From positions 4,588,001-4,652,000 of the forward strand of contig NZ_CP025394.1 of assembly GCF_002943525.1 (NCBI RefSeq): a stretch of 64,000 bases of DNA, in the 5' to 3' direction. This stretch comes from Kitasatospora sp. MMS16-BH015. GTDB taxonomy: Bacteria > Actinomycetota > Actinomycetes > Streptomycetales > Streptomycetaceae. Under the pieces are notes generated by a model. It was not told the DNA's origin, made no database searches, and worked only from the letters and a program-made list of their open reading frames with translations. Positions 1 to 8,824 of the stretch are shown one piece after another. Position 1 is the stretch's first letter; each line of letters starts with the position of its first letter. A program made the position numbers and the translations under genes.

Positions 1-9
1 GCTGTAGCC

Positions 10-834
10 CTACAGCTCCGCGAGGAGCTGCTCGACCACCGCCGCCACGCCGTCCTTGTCGTTGCTGACGGTGTGCCGGGAGACGGCGGCCAGCACCTCG
101 GGGTGGGCGTTGGCCACGGCGTAGGAGTGGCCGGCCCAGGCGAGCATCTCCAGGTCGTTGGGCATGTCGCCGAAGGCCACCACCTCGGTGCGGTCGATGC
201 CCTGCTCGCGGCACCAACTCTCCAGCGTGCTGGCCTTGGTGACGCCGAGTGCGCTGATCTCGACCATCGCCACCGGCGCCGAGCGAGTGATCTCGGCCAG
301 GTGGCCGGCCGCCCGGCGGGCCTCGGCCAGGAAGGTGTCCGGGTCGAGGGTGGGGTGCTTGGCGAGCACCTTGAACAGCCCGGCCACCCGCCCGTCGGCG
401 ATCAGCTCCTCGGCCGGGGCGACCTCGTGCTCCACGTCGTCGCCCCACATCCGCAGCTCGTACTCCGGCTCCCGCGCCCAGCCCTGCGGGTGCTCGAACG
501 CGAAGGAGACGCCCGGCAGTTCGGCGCGCATGGCGGTCACGATGGCCAGCACGGCCCCGGCCGTCAGCGGGAAGCTCTCCAGCAGCTCGCCGCGCCGCAC
601 GTCCACGATCGCCCCGCCGTTGGAGCAGATCGCCACGCCGTGGCCGCCGATGTGCGGGCTGACCTGCTGCATCCAGCGCGGTGGGCGGCCGGTCACGAAG
701 ACCACCTGGATGCCCGCCGCTTCGGCCGCCGCCAGGGCGGCGGCGGTGCGGTCGGAGACGGTGCCGCCCGCGCAGAGCAGCGTGCCGTCGAGGTCGGTGG
801 CGATCAGGCGGGTGCGGGGCGAAGAGGTGGTCAC
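10..834 (-). CDS. HAD-superfamily (Cof-type) phosphatase
   Basis: Predicted cytoplasmic HAD hydrolase of about 274 residues that dephosphorylates small phosphorylated metabolites; the substrate cannot be told from sequence. Motif I is near the N-terminus (ATDLDGTLL, nucleophile Asp plus acid Asp), motif II is VFVTGRP, and motif IV is FGDMPNDLEML near the C-terminus. The C2-type cap lies between motifs II and IV, as in Cof-like enzymes. A GTG start at 834 is preferred to the GTG at 852 because GGAAGA lies about 7 nt upstream of it. The gene stands alone and looks intact. Confidence 0.85.
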   Translation of the reverse strand: MTTSSPRTRLIATDLDGTLLCAGGTVSDRTAAALAAAEAAGIQVVFVTGRPPRWMQQVSPHIGGHGVAICSNGGAIVDVRRGELLESFPLTAGAVLAIVTAMRAELPGVSFAFEHPQGWAREPEYELRMWGDDVEHEVAPAEELIADGRVAGLFKVLAKHPTLDPDTFLAEARRAAGHLAEITRSAPVAMVEISALGVTKASTLESWCREQGIDRTEVVAFGDMPNDLEMLAWAGHSYAVANAHPEVLAAVSRHTVSNDKDGVAAVVEQLLAEL

Positions 835-923
835 CCGTCCATCTTCCCGCACGCCGTTCGAACGGCTCCGCCCGCGGGCCGGGCGGTGCCGTTCCAGGGG
901 TGGGCCGGTTCACGGCCCAGGGG

Positions 924-1853
924 TCAGCTCACCTTGAGGGTGAGGGCGGCGGTGTGCAGGGTGCCGGCGGTCTGGAACTGCAGGAACAGCCGCCAGTCAC
1001 CGGCCTTCGGCAGCTCGGCGTGGAACGGCAGGCTCGGGCCGCCGGTGCCGGTGCCGGTGCCGACCGGCGTCTGCGGGTGCAGGTGGGCGAAGGCCTGGTC
1101 ACCCGCGTGGAAGGCGGTCAGGTGGGCGTAGGTGTCCAGGTACGGCTGGAGGTCGGTGACCGGCCTGCCGTCCTTGCTCACCGTCACGGTGAGCGGCACC
1201 GCCTGCCCCGCGACCGGCTTGCCCGCCACCGTCACGGTGTACCCGTCCACGGTGGTGCTCTCCGCGGCGGCCGGCAGGGGGGTGTCCGCCGCCTGCCCCG
1301 GCACGGTCAGCGGCCGGCTCAGCACCATCATGGTGCCCTTGCCCGGCCCCTCGGCCGGGGTCAGCTGGGTGTAGACCCGCCAGGCGCCGGGCCGGAGCGC
1401 GGCCAGCGGGGCCGTCCAGGTGCCGTCGGCGGCCATGGTCGGGTGCAGGTGCTGGAAGCCGGAGAGGTCCGAGCGCACCGCGTAGAAGTGCAGGTCCTTG
1501 GTCTGCTCGGCGGTGAAGGCGGTCAGCGGGGCGCCGCCCGGAGCGGTGATCCTGAACGTGAACGCGCCCGGCGTTCCGGCGGCGGGCAGCCCGCCGATCG
1601 GGTCCAGCCGGTAGCCGGCCTGCTCGGCGGCCAGGCCGTCACCGTCGGTGGCGTTGCCGCCCATCGCGCTCATGTCGTGGGTGGCGCTGTTGCTCGCGCC
1701 GCTGCTGGTGCTCATGCCGGGCATGCCGCCCATGTCGGCCTTGCTGTCGCCGCTGCCGCTGCCGCTGCCGCCGGAGCCGCAGGCGGCGAGGGTCAGGGCG
1801 AGAGCGGTGGTGGCGGCGAGGCTGGTCAGGGTACGGCGAACTGGCTTACGCAT
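924..1853 (-). CDS. Met/His-rich lipoprotein, possibly copper-associated
   Basis: A 309-residue secreted lipoprotein with an N-terminal hydrophobic segment ending in the lipobox LAAC, then a Gly/Ser linker and a Met-rich stretch (MGGMPGM, MSAMGG). Two homologous-looking beta-rich halves follow, each with an HLHP motif (FQHLHP and FAHLHP). His/Met-rich extracytoplasmic proteins of this kind are often associated with copper. The upstream DUF6153 gene on the same strand is also His-rich and is preceded by a CsoR-like inverted repeat. The copper link is inference. Start ATG 1853 follows GGATCC/AGGATCC-like purines. Confidence 0.65.
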   Translation of the reverse strand: MRKPVRRTLTSLAATTALALTLAACGSGGSGSGSGDSKADMGGMPGMSTSSGASNSATHDMSAMGGNATDGDGLAAEQAGYRLDPIGGLPAAGTPGAFTFRITAPGGAPLTAFTAEQTKDLHFYAVRSDLSGFQHLHPTMAADGTWTAPLAALRPGAWRVYTQLTPAEGPGKGTMMVLSRPLTVPGQAADTPLPAAAESTTVDGYTVTVAGKPVAGQAVPLTVTVSKDGRPVTDLQPYLDTYAHLTAFHAGDQAFAHLHPQTPVGTGTGTGGPSLPFHAELPKAGDWRLFLQFQTAGTLHTAALTLKVS

Positions 1854-1929
1854 GGTGGATCCTCAGGGGTGTGCGTGCGGTGAACGGGGACGCGTGACCC
1901 GAACCCCACTGGGGCCCGGGCGGGCCCGA

Positions 1930-2328
1930 TCACGTCCGCGCGACGCACACCTTGAGCAGCAGGTCTTCGGGCGGGGCCCGCGACCCCTCGGCGCCGTCCA
2001 CCACCGCACCGCCGCCCAGCGCGGGCAGCGCTGCGGGCACGGTGATCGGCGCGGGGCCGGGCGTGGCCACCGGCTGCCCGTCCCGACCGGGCGTGGCCAG
2101 GCAGACCTCCCCGGCGTGCCCGTGCCCGCCCTCGCCGGGCGCGGCCTCCGGGCCCTCGGTCGACCGGTCGGCGACCATGGCGTGGTGCGGCATGCTCCGC
2201 ACCGTCTCCGCGCTCGTCCGATGGCAGCCGGAGGCGGCCGAGGCGGGGCTCCCGTGCATCAGGAACAGCCCGGCCAGCACGGCGCAGAGCACGTAAAGCC
2301 GGGTGAGGGCGCGTCGTTCGCGTGCCAT
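1930..2328 (-). CDS. DUF6153-like small secreted/membrane protein
   Basis: About 132 residues, starting MARERRALTRLYVL. The start at 2328 is chosen because it puts a signal-type hydrophobic segment (about residues 8-30) at the N-terminus; the frame is open further upstream but low in coding character. The mature part holds His pairs (MPHHAM, GHGHAG) and a conserved Cys near each end (SGCHRTS and LLKVCV). It resembles the actinobacterial DUF6153 family of unknown function. It is co-directional with the downstream Met/His-rich lipoprotein (76 bp gap) and may share its promoter. Confidence 0.6.
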   Translation of the reverse strand: MARERRALTRLYVLCAVLAGLFLMHGSPASAASGCHRTSAETVRSMPHHAMVADRSTEGPEAAPGEGGHGHAGEVCLATPGRDGQPVATPGPAPITVPAALPALGGGAVVDGAEGSRAPPEDLLLKVCVART

Positions 2329-2387
2329 GCCTCGCCTCCCGTGCCGTTCCCGTGCTGTTCCCGTGCCGTGGTCCGTTCCGCTCGACG

Positions 2388-2404
2388 ATACCCCCAGCCG
2401 GTAT
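2388..2404. promoter_or_regulatory. CsoR-like inverted repeat
   Basis: The sequence is ATACC-N7-GGTAT, a perfect 5-bp inverted repeat 60 bp upstream of the DUF6153 start. Actinobacterial CsoR copper-sensor operators are pseudo-palindromes of this ATACCC...GGGTAT form. No csoR gene is visible in the window, so the assignment rests on motif and context only. Confidence 0.4.
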
Positions 2405-2427
2405 AGGGTCACCAGTGGCCCCGGCGG

Positions 2428-3009
2428 TCAGGAGTGCCACAGCTCCTTGATCGCGGTGATCTCGCCCTTCGCGTTCTGGGTGATCTCGTACGCCGGGAAG
2501 TTCGAGCAGCTCAACGGCGGCTGCACGTTCGCCCCGCCGTCCAGGCAGTCCCCGATGTGTACCCACAGGTCCCCGACCAGCACGTCCCGGTACGTCCCGT
2601 CGTCCAGCACCAGCTGCGCCTTGGCCCCCGCTGCGAACTGGAAGGTCTCCGGGGCCTTGTCCCCCACGAAGTGCCCGCCCCCGGGGTCACACGCGAACTG
2701 CGCCACCTTCGCGAACATGATCGCCTGCTTCGGCCGCGCCCCCGGGATCACCACCTTGTCCCCGGCCTTCACCGTCGGCTCCGTACAACTCACCCCGGGC
2801 GCGTCCCCGGCCGCCTGCGACTTCCCCGGCACCGGCGCCGGCGTCCCCGTGGCGGTGGGTACCGCCGGGGCCGTCGGCGCGGCCGTCACCGTCACCGTGG
2901 CCACCGGAGCCGGCCCGGCCTGGGAGCTGCCCTTCTCCGGCCCGCACCCGACCACCCCCACGGCTGCCAGCAACACCCCGGCCGCAACCGCCATCCCCCG
3001 ACGTGCCAT
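2428..3009 (-). CDS. hypothetical lipoprotein
   Basis: A 193-residue predicted lipoprotein. It starts MARRGMAVAAG and has a hydrophobic signal with the lipobox VVGC. A Thr/Ala/Pro-rich linker (about residues 35-70) is followed by a compact globular domain with five or so cysteines (SCTEP, FACDPG, IGDCLDG, LSCSN) that could form disulfides outside the cell. I do not recognise the family. The start at 3009 is chosen for the signal peptide; the open frame extends upstream without coding features. The downstream end lies 24 bp from the CsoR-like repeat. Confidence 0.65.
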   Translation of the reverse strand: MARRGMAVAAGVLLAAVGVVGCGPEKGSSQAGPAPVATVTVTAAPTAPAVPTATGTPAPVPGKSQAAGDAPGVSCTEPTVKAGDKVVIPGARPKQAIMFAKVAQFACDPGGGHFVGDKAPETFQFAAGAKAQLVLDDGTYRDVLVGDLWVHIGDCLDGGANVQPPLSCSNFPAYEITQNAKGEITAIKELWHS

Positions 3010-3165
3010 CAGAACTCCCGTTTCTCGGCCGTACCGGTCACCAGCCCGCCAGGCTATCGGCCTCCGAGAACTCCGAAATACCCGGGCAGTTCTCGATTCC
3101 CGGCCCTCCTGTCGCCGCCCCGGGCTACGGTCGTCCGTACGTACGACCACGGGGGTGGGCTTCGG

Positions 3166-6100
3166 ATGAGCAACCAGATCGTCAAAGCACTCGAACACGC
3201 GGCGGAGAAGATCGGCACGGCCATCGCCAAGGACGCCGGCAAGGCCGTCAAGGACCTCTACCACTCCGCCGGCCAGAACCTGAAGAAGGTCGCCGCCAAC
3301 GTCCGCGAGGTCGAGGAGAAACACGCCAAGGACCTCGCCAAGACCTTCGAACACGACACCAAGGGCGTCCCCCACCCCCGCTCGGGCGGTGGCACGGGCC
3401 CGAAGGGCCACGACCACCCCAAGGGCCGCGGCCGCGACCAGGTCAAGGACCCCCGCACCGAGGGCCGCGACCACACCTCCCGCAAATGCCCCGGCGAGCC
3501 CGTCGACATCGCCACCGGCCGGATGTTCATCGACCAGACCGACGCCTCACTGCCCGGCTCGCTGCCGCTCCACTTCACCCGCAGCTTCGAATCCGGCCTG
3601 CGCACCGGCCGCTGGATGGGCACCAAATGGCTCTGCCCCTTCGACGAACGCCTCGAACTCGACGAGGCCGGCGTCGTCCACATCCGCCCCGACCGCATCA
3701 CCCAGGCCTACCCCCACCCCGAACCCGGCGACCCGGTCCTCGCCTCGGCCGGCTCCCGCCACCAACTCGACCGCACCGACGACACGTTCACCGTCACCGA
3801 CCCCGCCACCGGCCTGGTCAAGGAATTCACCCCCACCCCCGACGGCACCGAGGCCCTCCTCACCACCGTCCGCGACCGCCACGGCCGCCACTACACCCTC
3901 ACCTACGACCCCGACGGCACCCCACTCGCCATCACCCACTCCGGCGGCTACCGCCTGAACGTCACCGTCGAACACACCCGCATCACCGCCCTCCGCCTGG
4001 CCACCCCCGACGGCGACGTGATGCTCATGCGCTACGGCTACACCGACGGCCACCTCACCGCCGTCTACAACTCCTCCGGCAAGCCCATGCGCTTCGCCAA
4101 CGACACCGCAGGCCGCATCCTCTCCTGGACCGACCGCAACAACTCCCAGTACCGGTACACCTACGACCCCTTCGACCGCGTCACCGACGAAGGCGGCACC
4201 ACCGGCGCCCTCCGCTTCACCTTCACCTACGCCGACCCCGACCCGGCCACCGGCCTGCGCACCCACACCGAGACCAACGCCCTCGGCCACACCACTACCT
4301 ACCTGATCAACCACCACGCCCAAGTCACCGCCGTCACCGACGCCTTGGGCCACACCACCAGCTACGAACGCGACGACTACGACCGCCTGTTGAGCGAGAC
4401 CGACCCCCTCGGCCGCACCACCCGCTACACCTACGACGGCGCCGGCGACCTGATCACCATCACCCGCCCCGACGGCGAACAGGCCACCGCCACCTACCTC
4501 GACCACCTCAGCCTGCCCACCGAGATCACCGAACCCGGCGGCGCCACCTGGCACCAGACCTACGACGAGAACGGCCTCCGCACAGCCCTCACCAACCCCC
4601 TCGGCGCCACCACCCACTACACCTACGACGACCACGGCCACCTCGCCACCGTCACCGACGCCCTCGGCCACACCACCCGGATCCGCTGCAACCCGGCCGG
4701 CCTCCCCGTCGAGATCACCGACCCCACCGGCTCCGTCACCCGCTACCAGCGCGACGCCTTCGGCCGCACCACTGCCGTTGTCGATCCGATGGGTGCTACC
4801 ACGAAGCTGGGCTGGACCTCTGAGGGGCGTCTCTCGTCCCGCACCACCGCTGACGGTGCCACCGAGACCTGGGCTTACGACGGTGAGGGCAACATGATCG
4901 CCCACACCGACCAACTCGGGCGGGTCGCCGCGTACGAGTACACCCACTTCGAGACCCTCGCCGCCCGCACCACCCCCGACGGCGCCCGCTACACCTTCGC
5001 CCACGACGCGCACATGCAACTCACCACCGTGACCGACCCCCTCGGCCGACAGTGGACCTACGACTACGACCGCGCCGGGCGTCTCGTCGGCGAGACCGAC
5101 TTCGACGGGCGAGCCGTCAGCTACCAACTCGATGCGGCCGGCCAGGCAGTCGCCCGCACCAACGCCCTGGGCGAGCAGATCCGGTACACGTACGACGCCC
5201 TCGGCCGGGCCAGCACGAAGGAATCCGACGGTCGTACCACCCTCTACCGGTACGACGCTACCGGGAACCTGATCGGAGCTGTCGACCCCGACACCGAACT
5301 GATCCGCACGCTGGACGTCCTCGGCAACCTGTTGTCCGAGAGTGTCAACGGACGCACCATCACGTTCGGTCGCGACGTTCTCGGTCGCCGTACCAGCCGC
5401 CGTACCCCGACCGGTCACCGGACCTCCTGGACCTACGATGCTGCCGGCCGGCCGAGCTCGCTCGGTACCTCGGGCGGTGACATCGGCTTCACCTATGACG
5501 AGGCCGGGCGCGAACACGAGCGCACCATCGCGAACCACCTGACTCTCACCAGCGTCTGGGACGACCGGCACCGCCTCACCGGACAGACCCTCAGCACCCC
5601 GTCCACCGTCCTACAGCAGCGCGGGTACACCTACCGAGCGGACGGCAACCTAGTCGGTGTCGACGACCTGCTGGCTGGTCCGCGTGTCTTCGAGCTTGAC
5701 CCAGCCGACCGCATCACAGCGGTCCGAGCCGCCGACTGGTCCGAGACCTATGCCTATGATCCGGTCGGTAACCTCACCGAGGCTGACTGGCCCGCCACCC
5801 GGGGGACACGGGCCTCGCTGGGAGCGCGTACCTACCTCGGCACACGACTCACCACGGCCGGACGGATCCGCTACGAACACGACGCCGCAGGGCGCACCAC
5901 CCTGCGGCAGGTCACTCGACTGTCACGCAAGCCGGACAGCTGGCACTACTCCTGGGACGGCGAGAATAGGCTCGCCGGTGTCACCACCCCTGACGGCACC
6001 CGGTGGCGCTACCGTTACGACCCCCTCGGTCGGCGGATCGCCAAGCAGCGCATGGGCGCGGACGGCGCGACGGTCGAGGAACAGACCGACTTCACCTGGG

Positions 6101-6930
6101 ACGGTGCCAACCTCGCCGAGGAGACCACCCGAGCACCCCACCTGCCGGGGCCGTACACCCTCAGCTGGGACCACGACGGTCTCCGGCCGCTCGCCCAGAC
6201 CGAAACCCTCACCACCGCGACGGTGACCGAGGACGGCCAGAGTGAGGTCGAGCGCCGCTTCTTCGCCATCGTCACCGACCTCATCGGCACACCGACCGAA
6301 CTCGTCGACCCGGCCACCGGAGTCATCGCCTGGCGTGCCACCTCGACCGTCTGGGGGCACACCACCTGGCCGACGGACAGCACCACCTACACACCGCTCC
6401 GGTTCCCCGGCCAGTACTTCGACCCCGAGACCCGGCTCCACTACAACGTGCACCGCTACTACGACCCGGAAACCGCTCGCTACACCAGCCCCGACCCGCT
6501 CGGCCTGTTCCCCGCTCCCAACCCCGACACCTACGTCACCAATCCGCACCTGCGCAGCGACCCGCTCGGGCTCTCCCCGCACGACCACGCCACGGACGGC
6601 GATGTCGTACGGCTGTTCAAGGCTCCGCAGAAGGGCACGGGGGAGCAGCAGTACCGGAACGGTTACCAGAAGGACGACTTCCCGGGCGGTCCGCACGACC
6701 CCTACATGGACGGCAAGGCGTACTTCGCCAAGGAGGAGCGCGGGCTGGCCGACAAGTACGCCAAGCACTACGGGGAGGGAGTCATGGAGATCCAGATCCC
6801 GGTGGCCGAATACAATCGGCTGTTCCAGCAGTACGAGGCGAAGTACGAGGGCGGCCCGCTCATCGAAGTGCCCATTCCGAACACCGCACTTGAAGAGCTG
6901 AACAAATTCCCGAGGTTCTGGCACAGATGA
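3166..6930 (+). CDS. RHS/YD-repeat polymorphic toxin
   Basis: A 1254-residue RHS protein with no signal peptide. Residues 1-75 form a charged helical N-terminus (MSNQIVKALEHA). About 105-180 resemble the DUF6531 RHS-associated domain (CPGEPVDIATGRMF). About 190-1080 consist of YD repeats (for example TRYTYDGAGDL, YEYDP-type), ending in the RHS core signature RYYDPETARYTSPDPLGL at about 1095-1112. The last 115 residues form a variable C-terminal toxin. It has VVRLFKAP, GKAYFAKEERGLADKYA and LIEVPIPN blocks that resemble the R, Y and E elements of ADP-ribosyltransferase-like toxins, which is a tentative reading. The ATG at 3166 is the start because an almost identical start region recurs at 10879. 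The next gene overlaps it by 4 bp. Confidence 0.88.
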   Translation: MSNQIVKALEHAAEKIGTAIAKDAGKAVKDLYHSAGQNLKKVAANVREVEEKHAKDLAKTFEHDTKGVPHPRSGGGTGPKGHDHPKGRGRDQVKDPRTEGRDHTSRKCPGEPVDIATGRMFIDQTDASLPGSLPLHFTRSFESGLRTGRWMGTKWLCPFDERLELDEAGVVHIRPDRITQAYPHPEPGDPVLASAGSRHQLDRTDDTFTVTDPATGLVKEFTPTPDGTEALLTTVRDRHGRHYTLTYDPDGTPLAITHSGGYRLNVTVEHTRITALRLATPDGDVMLMRYGYTDGHLTAVYNSSGKPMRFANDTAGRILSWTDRNNSQYRYTYDPFDRVTDEGGTTGALRFTFTYADPDPATGLRTHTETNALGHTTTYLINHHAQVTAVTDALGHTTSYERDDYDRLLSETDPLGRTTRYTYDGAGDLITITRPDGEQATATYLDHLSLPTEITEPGGATWHQTYDENGLRTALTNPLGATTHYTYDDHGHLATVTDALGHTTRIRCNPAGLPVEITDPTGSVTRYQRDAFGRTTAVVDPMGATTKLGWTSEGRLSSRTTADGATETWAYDGEGNMIAHTDQLGRVAAYEYTHFETLAARTTPDGARYTFAHDAHMQLTTVTDPLGRQWTYDYDRAGRLVGETDFDGRAVSYQLDAAGQAVARTNALGEQIRYTYDALGRASTKESDGRTTLYRYDATGNLIGAVDPDTELIRTLDVLGNLLSESVNGRTITFGRDVLGRRTSRRTPTGHRTSWTYDAAGRPSSLGTSGGDIGFTYDEAGREHERTIANHLTLTSVWDDRHRLTGQTLSTPSTVLQQRGYTYRADGNLVGVDDLLAGPRVFELDPADRITAVRAADWSETYAYDPVGNLTEADWPATRGTRASLGARTYLGTRLTTAGRIRYEHDAAGRTTLRQVTRLSRKPDSWHYSWDGENRLAGVTTPDGTRWRYRYDPLGRRIAKQRMGADGATVEEQTDFTWDGANLAEETTRAPHLPGPYTLSWDHDGLRPLAQTETLTTATVTEDGQSEVERRFFAIVTDLIGTPTELVDPATGVIAWRATSTVWGHTTWPTDSTTYTPLRFPGQYFDPETRLHYNVHRYYDPETARYTSPDPLGLFPAPNPDTYVTNPHLRSDPLGLSPHDHATDGDVVRLFKAPQKGTGEQQYRNGYQKDDFPGGPHDPYMDGKAYFAKEERGLADKYAKHYGEGVMEIQIPVAEYNRLFQQYEAKYEGGPLIEVPIPNTALEELNKFPRFWHR

Positions 6931-7196
6931 CAGACACAGCAGAGTGGGAAGCCGCGAAGCGCGATTTCCCGATCGGTCACCCGGTGACGGGCCGCATCGC
7001 CGCGGTCCGCCCCTTCGGCATGTTCGTCGCCCTCCCGGGCCGACCAGAAGTCATCGCGGTCCTCGACGCGATCTCGTACCACCCCGACCAGGACCCGATT
7101 CCTCCGGAGCAGTGGCCCGGGGTGGGTGAGGAGATCGGCGCCGTGGTCTCGAGCCACGCCGAGCACAACCACCAGATCAAGCTCCGGGTCGGCTGA
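6927..7196 (+). CDS. S1-domain protein, candidate immunity protein of the RHS toxin
   Basis: An 89-residue cytoplasmic protein that is almost entirely one S1/OB-fold-like domain: IGHPVTGRIAAVRPFGMFVAL, then the strand ending VGEEIGAVVSSHAEHNHQIKLRV. Its ATG overlaps the RHS stop codon (ATGA), so translation is probably coupled. There is no clear ribosome binding site of its own. Position and size are those of immunity genes in polymorphic toxin systems. An S1 fold in that role is unusual, and the function is inferred from context only. Confidence 0.6.
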   Translation: MTDTAEWEAAKRDFPIGHPVTGRIAAVRPFGMFVALPGRPEVIAVLDAISYHPDQDPIPPEQWPGVGEEIGAVVSSHAEHNHQIKLRVG

Positions 7197-7244
7197 TCGA
7201 GAACCACCCGGACCAGTGCAACCCCTCCTGAACGAGGAGCGACC

Positions 7245-7708
7245 GTGGACGTCCTGCTCACCGGGGGAGTCCCGGCCGTCGTCGGGCCGGCGCCAGCCGG
7301 CTGTCCGCGGCCTCAACTTCTCCTCGACCGGGATACCGACCTGCTGAGCAGTCTCGCCCTCCACGTGCCCGACCGGCCGGCCGAGTCGGCCGCCGGGGGA
7401 GCCGAGCTTCCACCTCTGACGAGCGGTACGTTGCGTCTGGGTGAGACCCGGCAGTTCCACCTCGCTACCACCACCGTTCGCAGCTTCTTCCGGCGGCCCA
7501 GGACGACCCCGATCTCGCCACCGCTCTGGCCGGGTTCCTCACCCTCGCTGCCACTCCGGCCTTGGAGGCCCTGTTCGACGGCGACCCCCAAGCACGCTCG
7601 CTGCTGGAACGGATCCGTGCAGGGACCTCCCACACGGCCGGCGACCGAGCCCGCCGGGCCGTGCTGCGGACCCGGATCGACGAGCTCGCCGCAGATCTGT
7701 ACGACTGA
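7245..7708 (+). pseudogene. frameshifted hypothetical ORF
   Basis: Coding-like sequence starts at GTG 7245 (MDVLLTGGVPAVVG), reads through to about 7480, and continues in another frame (from LLPAAQDDPDLATALAGF) to a natural stop ending DELAADLYD at 7708. Neither frame alone gives a sensible protein beyond that point. I do not recognise the family. It lies between the RHS island and an IS element that also carries indels. A real relic is therefore more likely than a functional gene, but a sequencing error in a C-rich run cannot be excluded. Confidence 0.4.
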
Positions 7709-7733
7709 GGAGTGGGGGCTGGGCTGGGCCCCG

Positions 7734-7739
7734 CCTAGG
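7734..7739. repeat. left target-site duplication of IS481-family element
   Basis: CCTAGG directly abuts the left terminus of the insertion sequence. The same six bases abut the right terminus. Confidence 0.75.
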
Positions 7740-8818
7740 TGTACTCGGCCGACACGTTGGTGACAGGGCCGGTCGGTAGTTGATCAGCAAGGGACCTCCG
7801 GGCGTAGTGGAGTTTGCCGTCTTCACTCACCTCGGAGGTCCTGGTGCCCCACGCTAATGCCCGGCTGACCTTTCACGGCAGATGCCTGCTGGTACGCCGT
7901 GTCGTCCTCGACGGGCGGCCGGTCGCGCACGTTGCGAAAGAACTGGGCGTCTCCCGGCAGTGCGCCCACCGCTGGGTCAACCGCTACCGGGCCGAGGGCA
8001 GGGCCGGCCTGCACGACCGCTCAAGCCGCCCCCCACCGGTGCCCGCGCCACACACCCGCAGCCGTCGAACAGCAGGTCCTGACCGCCCGCCAGGAACTGC
8101 GGTGCGGCCCCGACGGCCTGGCCGAGCACACGGGCGTCCCCGCCCGCACCGTCAGCCGCATCCTGCGACGCCACCACATCCCGCCCCTGTCCGCCTGCGA
8201 CCCGCTGACCGGACAGGTAATCCGCGCCACCCGGTCCAGCGCCGAACGCTACGAACACGCCCGGCCCGGGGACATGATCCACCTCGACGTGAAGAAGCTC
8301 GGGAAGATCCCCGACGGCGGCGGCCACCGCGCCCACGGCCGCAGCGAAGCAGTCCGCGGGCGCGGCCTGGGCTACGACACGTCCACGCCGCCGTCGACGA
8401 CCACAGCCGCCTGGCCTACGCCGAGATCCTCACCGACGAAAAGGGCACCACCTGCGCGGGCTTCCTCACCCGAGCGGCGGAGTTCTTCCGCGCCCACGGC
8501 ATCACCCGCATCGAAAGGGTCATGACCGACAACGCCAAGAACTACCGCATCTCGCACGACTTCCAGGCCGCCTGCCAGGCCCTCGGCGCCCGCCAGAAGT
8601 TCACCCGGCCGCACTGCCCCTGGACCAACGGCAAGGTCGAACGCTTCAACCGCACCCTGCAGACCGAGTGGGCCTACCGGCAGGTCTTCACCAGCAACGA
8701 CCGACGCGCAGCCGCACTCGCGCCATGGCTCGACTTCTACAACACTGGCCGCCGACACAGCGCGCTCGGCGGCCAGCCCCCGATCACCCGACTGTCACCA
8801 ACCTCATGACCAAGTACA
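7740..8818 (+). mobile_element. IS481-family insertion sequence (1079 bp, degenerate)
   Basis: The element starts TGTACT and ends AGTACA. Its terminal inverted repeats of about 27 bp share TGTACTYGGYC at the tip and GTTGGTGACAG inside. It is flanked by a 6-bp duplication CCTAGG and holds one transposase reading frame with two compensating frameshifts. The right copy of the duplication supplies the stop codon of the neighbouring LLM oxidoreductase gene, so the insertion fell exactly at that gene's 3' end without truncating it. Confidence 0.88.
7844..8809 (+). pseudogene. IS481 transposase, two frameshifts
   Basis: About 321 codons if repaired. It has an N-terminal HTH (VAKELGVSRQCAHRWVNRY) and an rve/DDE integrase core with MIHLDVKKLG, VDDHSRLAYAE and WTNGKVERFNRTL carrying the D, D and E. 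An extra base in the C-run at about 8029-8034 moves the frame by +1. A missing T near 8378 (GYD-YVHAAV reads as GYD-T) restores it, leaving about 346 bp out of frame. As it stands no full transposase is made. GTG 7844 follows CGGAGGTCCTG. Confidence 0.85.
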
Positions 8819-8824
8819 CCTAGG
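8819..8824. repeat. right target-site duplication of IS481-family element
   Basis: CCTAGG is identical to the copy at 7734-7739. Read on the minus strand it contains the TAG stop of the adjacent oxidoreductase gene. Confidence 0.75.

Noticed and set aside
2434-3165. Extension of the RHS reading frame upstream to 2434
   Set aside because: This part is Arg/Pro/His-rich and antisense to a lipoprotein gene, and the duplicate RHS start at 10879 fixes the true ATG at 3166.
3547-5571. Long open frame antisense to the RHS gene; similar long antisense frames lie opposite the SDR-methyltransferase block (10985-13873) and the NRPS (31336-35382)
   Set aside because: These are by-products of high GC third positions. 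They have low-complexity Gly/Arg/Val composition, no domain motifs, and known protein families read on the other strand.
7245-7763. Intact 172-residue protein in the frame starting at 7245
   Set aside because: After about 7480 this frame becomes Pro/Arg/Ser-rich, while a neighbouring frame shows protein-like sequence ending at a natural stop at 7708.
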